A stretch of DNA of 64,000 nucleotides from Paenibacillus sp. Lineage in GTDB: Bacteria; Bacillota; Bacilli; Paenibacillales; Paenibacillaceae. The notes beneath the pieces are model-generated. The model searched no databases. It had not been told where the DNA came from and worked only from the letters and a program-made list of their open reading frames with translations. Location of the stretch: contig JAILZT010000017.1 in NCBI GenBank assembly GCA_023512345.1, positions 1-64,000 of the forward strand. Reading direction: 5' to 3'. The translations under genes and the position numbers were made by a program. Positions 55,575 to 64,000 of this stretch are shown here, piece after piece (position 1 is the first letter of the stretch; each line of letters opens with the position of its first letter).

Positions 55575-58500
55575 TCATTTATCTAACCATGTTCGCATCA
55601 TAGATAACAAGTGCGCACTGTTGACCGGTTTTGTGATGTAATCCGAGCACCCTGCTTCAAGGCACAACTCCCGGTCCCCCTTCATGGCTTTCGCCGTGAG
55701 TGCAAGAATAGGAAGGTTCTCAAATTCTGCCTTCTGCCGGATCGCGCGGGTCGTTTCATAACCATCCATTCCTGGCATCATGATATCCATTAGCACGATT
55801 TCGATGTCCGGAGTCTGCTCCAGGAGGTTAATGGCATCCTGGCCGTTCTCCGCAGGAATGACTTTCATATGATGACGTTCCAAAATGGAGGTAAGTGCAA
55901 AAATGTTCCGTATATCATCATCCACAACAAGCACATTTTTATACTCGATCATTTCATCCGAATTATGCAGTTTAACTAGTTTATCCCATGTGCTAGGCGG
56001 CAGGTTCTCCGCCTTGAGGTGCAGGAAGATGGTAATTTCATCGATCAATTGGATGGACGACTTTACCTCTTTGAGAACCGCCATTTTGACCAGCTCATCC
56101 CACTCATTCTCCTCCTCAGGAGTCAACTTCTTACCCAAACGGGCTACGACGGGAACCCTTTTGTTCTTGGCGTTCTTATACATATCCCGGACGAACCGAA
56201 TGAGATTTATATCCGGCAGGCTATTATCCAGTACTACACAATCAAAGTCTTTTGTATTGATCTGATTCAAAGCTTTGCGTCCCGTGTCCACTGTGGTGAT
56301 CTTGATATCCTGATTATTTAGCAGGTCGACGATTTGCTTGCGCTCTTCCTCATCATGAACGGCCACCAACAGGGTTCGTACCTTCTTGTCCGCAAATTGG
56401 TTCAAACGATCGAGTGCATTCTCCAGCTCATCATTCGTCACTGGTTTCCGGAAGTAATCGTAAACTCCCTTCTGCAGCAAGAGTACCTCGTCTTCGTCGA
56501 CTGTCATGACACAAATCGGAATCTGCCGCACATGGATATCGTTCTTCAACTGCTCGAGTACCAGCCAACCGTTGGTATCCCCACCAAGATGCAGATCCAA
56601 TGTTATAGCAACCGGCTTGTACTTATGAGCAAGTTCTAAGACATCCCAACCGCTGTCCGTAATAATACCTTTGATTCCTTTTTTATGGAGGAGATCGAGA
56701 ATAATCTCATTGAACTTCTGATCATCCTCAACAATCAGGAATACGCGATCTCCCGGATCGATGTTATCCCGGTCGTCAATCAATGCATCCTCCGCCGGTT
56801 TAGACAGGCTGCTTCTGCGTTTAGGCGGGGTGATATCAATCACCTCCGGCACATGTGTCTTTTGGTTCTCCGGTTCCGTGAATATGGCTTCTGTTGGAAG
56901 GTACAGATTAAATACGCTTCCTTTGTTCAATTCACTGTATAGGGTGATTTCGCCGCCTAGCATCTCGGCAATTTCGCGGGATATGGCTAATCCTAAGCCT
57001 GTTCCTCCATATTCCCGATTCGTGCTGCCGTCCGCCTGTTGGAAGGCTTCGAAAATGATCTGCTGTTTATCATTCGGGATGCCGATCCCCGTGTCGCTAA
57101 CGGAGAAGCAAATGACTGTTTTGGCGCGATTCAGCGTTTCATTATCCGAGTGCCAGCCCTCGCTCGCTTTCCGGATCTGGAGCATGATCTGGCCTTGTTC
57201 CGTGAATTTAAAAGCGTTTGAAAGCAAGTTTTTCAAAATTTGCTGAAGCCGCTTAAGGTCCGTCACTATACTAGCCGGTACGCCAGGTTCAACTTTAATT
57301 CGGTAGTCGAGTTTCTTAGCGTCTACCATATGGCGGAAAGTACGGTCGAGTCCGTCTGTCAATTCGATCAAAGGTACTTCGCTGTAATCTGGTGTAATGG
57401 TACCCGATTCAATTTTGGACAGATCAAGAATGTCATTAATAAGGTTCAGTAATTCGAAACCGGAGTCCTGAATGGTCTTGGCGAACTTCACCTGCATCTC
57501 GTGAAGATTGTCATCCGGATTCTCAGCAAGCTGCTCTGCTAAGAGCAGCAAGGAATTCAGAGGGGTCCGAAGTTCATGCGACATGTTGGCCAAGAATTCG
57601 GATTTGTACTTGGATGTGAGAGCAAGTTGTTCTGCTTTCTCCTCCAGGTACCGCTTAGCCACCTCTACCTCATTGTTCTTGCTCTCCACTTCGGCCTTCT
57701 GGAGCACAAGCAGCTTCGCTTTATCCTCTAGTTCGTCGTTCGTATTCCGCAGCTCCATCTGCTGTTTTTGGAGTTCTTCGGTGAGGGACTGTGATTGGAT
57801 CAGCAGCTCCTCCGTACGTTGATTCGCCTGCATCGTGTTAATCACGATTCCGATGGATTCCGTAAGCTGATCCAAGAATGCGATATCAATATCACTATAT
57901 GGACGGAAGGTTGCGAGTTCCAGGATCGCTAGCACCTGATCTTCAAAAATGATCGGCAGCAAAATGATGTTGAGAGGTGTAGCTTCTCCCAAAGCGGATG
58001 ATATCACAACATAATCACCTGGCACGTTGGTAAGCAGAATCCGCTGTTTCTCGATCAAGCACTGCCCGACCAACCCTTGCCCAGCTCGAAACTCGTTCGC
58101 CAAATGTTTGCGGCTTTGGTAAGCGTAGCTGGCAAACAGCTTCAGTACCGGTTCACCATTTACCGGTTCATTAATGTAGAAGACACCATGCTGCATGGAT
58201 ACGAGCGGTGCCAACTCGGACAAGATCATGCGGCTGACTGCATACAAATCTCTTTGTCCTTGCAACAGGCGTGAGAATTTGGCAAGGTTAGTTTTGAGCC
58301 AGTCCTGATCCGTATTGATGCGAGTCGTTTCCTTCAGGTTCCGGATCATTTCGTTGATGTTGTCTTTCAGCGTCGCGACTTCTCCAGATGCAGATACGTC
58401 GATTGCACGTGATAGATCGCCGTTCGTTACTGCGGTTGCAACGTTAGTGATGGCACGTACCTGAGTCGTCAGCGTACTCGCCATGTAGTTAACATTGTCG

Positions 58501-61283
58501 GTAAGATCGCGCCAAGTACCTGCTGCGCCAGGCACGTTCGCTTGCCCTCCCAATTTCCCTTCGGCACCTACCTCCCGAGCCACGGTGGTAACTTGGTCGG
58601 CAAAGGTGGCTAGCGTCTCAATCATATTGTTAATTGTATCCGTCAATTCGGCGATTTCGCCTTTGGCTTCCACAGTCAGCTTTTGCTTCAGGTTACCGTT
58701 CGCAACCGCGGTCACGACCTTGGCAATCCCGCGCACCTGATCCGTCAGGTTGGTCGCCATTATATTAACGTTGTCGGTGAGGTCTTTCCAGATTCCTCCG
58801 ACGCCGCGTACCTGGGCTTGCCCGCCCAACTTACCGTCCGTACCCACCTCTCGCGCCACACGCGTTACCTCAGAGGCGAACGAATTTAGTTGGTCCACCA
58901 TGGTGTTGATCGTGTTCTTAAGTTCTAATAGTTCGCCTTTTACATCAACCGTAATTTTCTTGGACAGGTCTCCGTTCGCTACCGCCGTCGTAACGCCAGC
59001 AATGTTACGCATCTGAATGGTCAAGTTACTGGCCATGTAGTTAACCGTATCGGTCAAATCTTTCCACGTACCGGACACATCTTTAACTTCCGCTTGTGCA
59101 CCGAGTTTTCCATCCGTGCCCACCTCGCGCGCTACGCGAGTAACCTCGGACGCGAACGTCGAGAGCTGGTCCACCATTGTATTGATCGTATTCTTCAGTT
59201 CAAGAATTTCGCCTTTTACGTCGACGGTGATTTTCTTGGACAGGTCGCCTTTCGCTACCGCCGTCGTAACGTCCGCGATGTTCCGCACCTGATCTGTCAG
59301 ATTCCGAGCCATGTTATTAACGCCTTCGGTCAAGTCTTTCCAAGTCCCGCCGACCCCTTTAACCTGAGCTTGTCCTCCCAGTTTACCCTCCGTACCAACC
59401 TCGCGAGCCACCCGTGTAACCTCGGAGGAGAACATCGAAAGTTGATCCACCATCGTGTTGATCGTATTTTTGAGCTCAAGGATTTCGCCTTGTACATCCG
59501 CGGTGATTTTCTTGGATAGATCACCGTTCGCTACCGCCGTCGTCACGACCGCGATATTACGCACTTGGTTGGTCAAGTTCGAAGCCATATAGTTTACGCT
59601 CTCAGTCAAATCGCGCCATGTACCCGCAACGCCTTTAACTTGGGCCTGCCCACCCAGCATGCCCTCGGTACCAACCTCCCGCGCCACCCGCGTTACCTCG
59701 GAAGCGAAGGTAGAGAGCTGCTCCACCATCGTATTTATGGTGTTCTTAAGCTCAAGAATTTCACCTTTTGCATTAACCGTGATCTGCTTGGATAGGTCTC
59801 CTTTGGCAACCGCCGTCGTAACTTCGGCGATATTCCGCACCTGATCGGTCAGTGTACCGGCCATAAAGTTAACGCTGTCCGTTAAGTCCTTCCATGTGCC
59901 GGATACCCCTTTAACGTCCGCTTGACCGCCCAGGATCCCTTCCGTTGAAACCTCCCGCGCCACCCGCGTTACCTCGGAGGCGAAGTTGCTGAGCTGATCC
60001 ACCATGATGTTAATTGTGCTTTTCAATTGGAGGATTTCGCCTTTCGCATCAACAGTAATCGTCTTCGATAAATCGCCCTTGGCAACGGCAGTTGTTACTT
60101 CCGCAATGTTACGCACTTGGTTGGTCAAGTTGGACGCCATGTAGTTTACGCTTTCCGTCAAATCACGCCAGGTGCCGGATACGCCTTTAACATCCGCCTG
60201 CCCACCGAGTATCCCTTCCGTACCGACCTCACGTGCCATACGTGTAACCTCGGAAGCAAATGTCGACAATTGATCCACCATCGTGTTGATTGTATTCTTA
60301 AGTTCCAGAATCTCACCTTGTACATCAGCGGTAATCTTCTTCGATAGGTCACCATTAGCAACCGCAGTGGTAACAACCGCGATGTTACGCACTTGGTTGG
60401 TCAGGTTGGACGCCATGTAATTTACGCTTTCTGTTAAATCGCGCCAAGTACCAGATACGTCTTTAACGTCTGCCTGCCCGCCGAGTTTGCCCTCTGTGCC
60501 TACCTCACGCGCCACACGTGTAACCTCGGAAGAGAACATGGAGAGCTGGTCCACCATGGTGTTGATCGTATTTTTCAGCTCGAGGATCTCTCCTCGTGCA
60601 TTTACTGTAATTTGCTTCGACAGATCACCGTTTGCAACAGCAGTTGTTACCGCCGCGATATTACGCACTTGATCCGTGAGGTTTGTCGCCATGTAATTCA
60701 CGCTATCCGTAAGATCTTTCCACGTACCCGATACACCTTTGACATCTGCCTGGCCACCCAAGATACCTTCCGTACCAACCTCGCGCGCCACACGTGTAAC
60801 TTCAGAGGCAAAAGTGCTGAGCTGATTAACCATCATGTTAATGTTGCTTGCCGTTCTCTGGAATTCACCGGTGAGCGCTCGTCCTTCGATTTCCAGCTCC
60901 ACTTTCTGGGATAGATCACCTTTGGCCACGGCGTTAATAACCCGGACCATCTCGCTCGTCGGTTGAATCAAATCGATGACCAGACCGTTCAATGAATCGG
61001 TGACCGTTTCCCACGATCCACCCAAATTCTTTTGGACAAACCTTCTCGAAAGATTACCTTCTTTCCCGACAACCTTGGCTACGGTCTGAACTTCATGCAC
61101 CAGACCTTCCTGAATATCCATAATCTCATTAAACGTATCCGCTACCTTGCCGGCTAACCCCGTACGGTCATAAGGCATTCTATGTGAAAAGTTTCCTTTC
61201 TTCATCGCCATTAAGGCATTGAGCAGTTCGCCGATGTCAATTTGATCGTCGGTTGTTTCGTTGATGTGGTTCTGATCCTTCAT
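55575..61283 (-). CDS. Cytoplasmic poly-HAMP hybrid histidine kinase (HAMP array-GAF-HisKA-HATPase-REC-REC-REC)
   Basis: 1902 aa; ten GDLS-type HAMP repeats; [16 protein letters not shown]-box; three receiver-like domains, last [19 protein letters not shown]...[12 protein letters not shown]. Confidence 0.95.
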   Translation of the reverse strand: MKDQNHINETTDDQIDIGELLNALMAMKKGNFSHRMPYDRTGLAGKVADTFNEIMDIQEGLVHEVQTVAKVVGKEGNLSRRFVQKNLGGSWETVTDSLNGLVIDLIQPTSEMVRVINAVAKGDLSQKVELEIEGRALTGEFQRTASNINMMVNQLSTFASEVTRVAREVGTEGILGGQADVKGVSGTWKDLTDSVNYMATNLTDQVRNIAAVTTAVANGDLSKQITVNARGEILELKNTINTMVDQLSMFSSEVTRVAREVGTEGKLGGQADVKDVSGTWRDLTESVNYMASNLTNQVRNIAVVTTAVANGDLSKKITADVQGEILELKNTINTMVDQLSTFASEVTRMAREVGTEGILGGQADVKGVSGTWRDLTESVNYMASNLTNQVRNIAEVTTAVAKGDLSKTITVDAKGEILQLKSTINIMVDQLSNFASEVTRVAREVSTEGILGGQADVKGVSGTWKDLTDSVNFMAGTLTDQVRNIAEVTTAVAKGDLSKQITVNAKGEILELKNTINTMVEQLSTFASEVTRVAREVGTEGMLGGQAQVKGVAGTWRDLTESVNYMASNLTNQVRNIAVVTTAVANGDLSKKITADVQGEILELKNTINTMVDQLSMFSSEVTRVAREVGTEGKLGGQAQVKGVGGTWKDLTEGVNNMARNLTDQVRNIADVTTAVAKGDLSKKITVDVKGEILELKNTINTMVDQLSTFASEVTRVAREVGTDGKLGAQAEVKDVSGTWKDLTDTVNYMASNLTIQMRNIAGVTTAVANGDLSKKITVDVKGELLELKNTINTMVDQLNSFASEVTRVAREVGTDGKLGGQAQVRGVGGIWKDLTDNVNIMATNLTDQVRGIAKVVTAVANGNLKQKLTVEAKGEIAELTDTINNMIETLATFADQVTTVAREVGAEGKLGGQANVPGAAGTWRDLTDNVNYMASTLTTQVRAITNVATAVTNGDLSRAIDVSASGEVATLKDNINEMIRNLKETTRINTDQDWLKTNLAKFSRLLQGQRDLYAVSRMILSELAPLVSMQHGVFYINEPVNGEPVLKLFASYAYQSRKHLANEFRAGQGLVGQCLIEKQRILLTNVPGDYVVISSALGEATPLNIILLPIIFEDQVLAILELATFRPYSDIDIAFLDQLTESIGIVINTMQANQRTEELLIQSQSLTEELQKQQMELRNTNDELEDKAKLLVLQKAEVESKNNEVEVAKRYLEEKAEQLALTSKYKSEFLANMSHELRTPLNSLLLLAEQLAENPDDNLHEMQVKFAKTIQDSGFELLNLINDILDLSKIESGTITPDYSEVPLIELTDGLDRTFRHMVDAKKLDYRIKVEPGVPASIVTDLKRLQQILKNLLSNAFKFTEQGQIMLQIRKASEGWHSDNETLNRAKTVICFSVSDTGIGIPNDKQQIIFEAFQQADGSTNREYGGTGLGLAISREIAEMLGGEITLYSELNKGSVFNLYLPTEAIFTEPENQKTHVPEVIDITPPKRRSSLSKPAEDALIDDRDNIDPGDRVFLIVEDDQKFNEIILDLLHKKGIKGIITDSGWDVLELAHKYKPVAITLDLHLGGDTNGWLVLEQLKNDIHVRQIPICVMTVDEDEVLLLQKGVYDYFRKPVTNDELENALDRLNQFADKKVRTLLVAVHDEEERKQIVDLLNNQDIKITTVDTGRKALNQINTKDFDCVVLDNSLPDINLIRFVRDMYKNAKNKRVPVVARLGKKLTPEEENEWDELVKMAVLKEVKSSIQLIDEITIFLHLKAENLPPSTWDKLVKLHNSDEMIEYKNVLVVDDDIRNIFALTSILERHHMKVIPAENGQDAINLLEQTPDIEIVLMDIMMPGMDGYETTRAIRQKAEFENLPILALTAKAMKGDRELCLEAGCSDYITKPVNSAHLLSMMRTWLDK
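58380..60960 (-). repeat. Tandem ~276-bp (92 aa) HAMP-encoding repeat array
   Basis: Repeated units [91 protein letters not shown]. Confidence 0.92.
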
Positions 61284-61287
61284 ATTC

Positions 61288-62973
61288 TTAACCCTGCCCC
61301 TTTTCGATTACATATTTTTGAATAACCTGTTTCATATCGTCCATTCGAACCGGCTTTGCGATAAAATCATCCATCCCCGAGGTCAAACACTGCTGCATGA
61401 TTTCCTTGGAAACGCTGGCCGTCATGGCAATGATCACAGTATGCTTATCCATAAGCTTCGTTTTGATTTCCTGTACAGTCTCCCAGCCTTCTTTAAAAGG
61501 TATTCTGAGATCTAGAAAAATCAAATCATAAGACGTCTGTTCCAGAGCTGCCAACACCTCCGTGCCGTTCTCAGCCCAATCAGCGGAAAAGCCGGTGGCT
61601 CCCAGCATATGTTTCATTAGCCTCCGACTTACGTTGTCACCTTCTCCAACCAAAATACGAATTGGACTCGGAATATGGCTGTCGTTTGTGATATCCGTTT
61701 TGAACGGCTTCCAATTCGACTCGTAAGGAGTCAGAGCGTGAGGATGTGGGTCCATGTAAGGCTTGACTACAATCGTAAAAATGAACGTTGCACCAGATTC
61801 ATTCGACGGTTCCACCCGAATCGTGCCGCCCATTAATTCAACCAAGGATTTGCTAATCGATAATCCTAGACCCGTCCCTCCGAACTTACGTGTGGTTGAG
61901 GCATCCAACTGGGAGAATGGCTGAAACAACTCATTTATCTTATCCGTAGGGATCCCGATCCCGGTATCTTTAATCATAAATTCCAGCGTAAGCGAATTCG
62001 CCGTCTCCGCTAACTTGTTAACCATTATGTATACACTGCCTTCATGTGTGAACTTCACGGCATTGCCCACTAGATTATTTAATACCTGACAGAGACGATT
62101 CATATCTCCTATTACACACGAGGGCAGCGAAGGATCGACCATTACTACCATTTCCAGATTCCGTTCCCTAGTCTTGGCGGTAAACAAATCAATCGTTTCA
62201 AACAGGCAGTGCTGAAGGGAGAAAGGCTCCTCCTCCAATTCCATCTTCCCGGATTCGATTTTGGAAAAATCGAGGATATGGTTGATCACTGAGAGCAGTG
62301 CATTGCCGCTTTTGTGGATGATCCCTGCCATCTCAGCATATTCCTCCGGCAAATCGGAGCCACACAGCAGATCAGACATACCAATGATTCCGTTCAGTGG
62401 AGTCCGAATTTCATGGCTCATCATGGCCAGAAATTCCGATTTCACGCGGGATGCAATTTCCGCCGTTTCCTTAGCTTGGCTAAGCGCCTGATTGGTTTTC
62501 TCCATCTGCTTCGTTTGTTTCCTCAACATTTCGCTCTGGAGCTGAAGGGTCTTGTTAGCTTCATACATGCTGACGTAACCCTCAATTTTGGATTTAAAAA
62601 TTTGCGGAACAAAGGGTTTGGTCATATAATCCATAGCGCCGACGGAATAGCCGGCGAAGATGTGCTCCATTGTATTGCTGGTCGCCGTCATAAATATAAT
62701 GGGTACATATTTAGTTTTCTCCCGTGTCCGGATAATACTGGCAGTCTCAAATCCATCCATATCCGGCATTTGCACATCCATGACAATAACTGCAAACTCT
62801 TCTTCCAATAAACACCGCAAAGCTTCCATCCCGGAATATGCCCGAACCAGACGATAGGGTTCTCCGCTGAGAACCGCCTCAATGGCAATCAGGTTTTCTG
62901 GGTGATCATCTACGAGTAGGATGTTAACTGGAAAATCCATGGCGTCCCTCGCTCTCCAACATGTAAATAGCAT
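61288..62973 (-). CDS. Hybrid histidine kinase REC-HisKA-HATPase-REC (start may be internal at [16 protein letters not shown])
   Basis: 561 aa; [19 protein letters not shown]...[32 protein letters not shown]-terminal [14 protein letters not shown]. Confidence 0.95.
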   Translation of the reverse strand: MLFTCWRARDAMDFPVNILLVDDHPENLIAIEAVLSGEPYRLVRAYSGMEALRCLLEEEFAVIVMDVQMPDMDGFETASIIRTREKTKYVPIIFMTATSNTMEHIFAGYSVGAMDYMTKPFVPQIFKSKIEGYVSMYEANKTLQLQSEMLRKQTKQMEKTNQALSQAKETAEIASRVKSEFLAMMSHEIRTPLNGIIGMSDLLCGSDLPEEYAEMAGIIHKSGNALLSVINHILDFSKIESGKMELEEEPFSLQHCLFETIDLFTAKTRERNLEMVVMVDPSLPSCVIGDMNRLCQVLNNLVGNAVKFTHEGSVYIMVNKLAETANSLTLEFMIKDTGIGIPTDKINELFQPFSQLDASTTRKFGGTGLGLSISKSLVELMGGTIRVEPSNESGATFIFTIVVKPYMDPHPHALTPYESNWKPFKTDITNDSHIPSPIRILVGEGDNVSRRLMKHMLGATGFSADWAENGTEVLAALEQTSYDLIFLDLRIPFKEGWETVQEIKTKLMDKHTVIIAMTASVSKEIMQQCLTSGMDDFIAKPVRMDDMKQVIQKYVIEKGQG

Positions 62974-63195
62974 TCGTTTTATTTCGAAAATATAGGATAT
63001 ATACCCTTTACTTTAAATGATGAAACTCTCGTTTGAGATTACGAATCGCAAGGTGTGAGATTTCCAAAATCCCTATTCCTTAATAGAAATTTATAGATAA
63101 AAAAAGCCACCCGTACGTATACAAGTCGCTTTTGTAAATGGTCTACTGTTACTTGCTGGTTATCCAATTCATGCATAACTTCTAACATAGAACAG

Positions 63196-63618
63196 CTATT
63201 CTATTATAGGAATAGAAGAGATACTAATATCCTCTCCATTAAGAACAATTTTTTCTAAAGTTTTATCTTTTACTGTTATACAAAACAACTTGTCATCATT
63301 AATTAGATCCGACGTTTTTAGCGTTGTATTTATCAATAGTGATTTTTTCCCACTAGAGTTTATTGAAACAGAATCAATAGAATTTTTATCTATAGGGTTT
63401 GTATTATTATTTACATAAAGATAGTAGATATATTCTTCATTAGATCCATCGATCTTCCCAAGATATATTCCATTCGCTTTATCGCTATTCTCAAGCCACA
63501 TCTTAACATTTACGTCTGCAGAACTTACATCCAGATACTTCACTGAATAATTCACAGTATTCGAGCACCCTGCAGCTATAACTAAAATCATAATAAATAA
63601 AAATAGTAATTTCTTCAA
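63196..63618 (-). CDS. Hypothetical lipoprotein
   Basis: 140 aa; MKKLLFLFIMILVIAAGCSN lipobox; no family recognised. Confidence 0.75.
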   Translation of the reverse strand: MKKLLFLFIMILVIAAGCSNTVNYSVKYLDVSSADVNVKMWLENSDKANGIYLGKIDGSNEEYIYYLYVNNNTNPIDKNSIDSVSINSSGKKSLLINTTLKTSDLINDDKLFCITVKDKTLEKIVLNGEDISISSIPIIE

Positions 63619-63936
63619 ATTGAACCCTCTTTCTCAACAATTGAACGGTGCGAAATCACTAGTTAAATTCCTTCATAATATGGGGTAACACTAGAGAAAT
63701 GACTCTAAGTGGTTCTGTTGCTTTTTGTGTTAAGCAGGGCATCATACCTCCTTCAATAGAAGCCGTCATCATTAGCGGGAGCTTAAAGACTCGATCAATG
63801 TTCGGACGATAGTCTTTATGTTCAAACTAGCATGGGAAGTTTTATTATAAAAGGTAAATATCAGTTATAACTAAATTATGCTGTCCGTTAGTTTAATGAA
63901 GTGAAGGTAGTCTAAGACTTTATTTTCTTTAGACAT

Positions 63937-64000
63937 ATGCGGACACAGCAGCCGTTATTTGGCGGAAAATGCCCCCATCTCGTAGATACGGACTCAGATG
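63937..64000. repeat. TATGCGGACA-family intergenic repeat, runs into right edge
   Basis: ATGCGGACACAGCAGCCGTTATTTGG... then ATACGGACTCAG 49 nt later; same family as 18184-18260. Confidence 0.6.

Noticed and set aside
58495-60914. Series of similar plus-strand ORFs (e.g. [16 protein letters not shown]...)
   Set aside because: Periodic antisense ORFs produced by the tandem HAMP repeat; not independent genes.

Overview
This is a low-GC Gram-positive window, most likely Paenibacillus-like. That assignment is an inference from SLH domains, TPTP-linker glycanases and compound intergenic repeats; no database search was run. Most of it is carbohydrate utilisation. (1) 1-9190: a giant YD/RHS-repeat surface protein runs off the left edge, so it is missing from the ORF track. 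It is preceded by a convincing c-di-GMP-I (GEMM) riboswitch with a terminator, and immediately upstream lies a PAS-PAS-PAS-GGDEF-EAL c-di-GMP enzyme. (2) 10-27 kb: pectin/arabinogalactan locus with an enolase-superfamily enzyme, two tandem pectate lyases (one a PL9+PL1 fusion), a GH35 beta-galactosidase, a GH30 galactanase-like enzyme, an ABC importer without ATPase, and a LacI regulator with four recognisable operators. (3) 27-36 kb: NAGPA-like protein, GT2-GtrA fusion, TetR/MFS pair with matching operators, and a zwf-tal-gnd operon with a divergent LysR. (4) 37-55 kb: SLH-anchored GH10 xylanase, epimerase, ArsR-type regulator, two convergent GH43s, an orphan solute-binding lipoprotein, GH78/GPH symporter/MBL operon and two AraC regulators. 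(5) 55-63 kb: two hybrid histidine kinases, one with a long poly-HAMP array. Intergenic regions carry several dispersed or palindromic repeat families. I saw no rRNA, tRNA, CRISPR array, transposase or prophage genes. The observation I rate highest is the riboswitch-controlled RHS protein beside a c-di-GMP enzyme.
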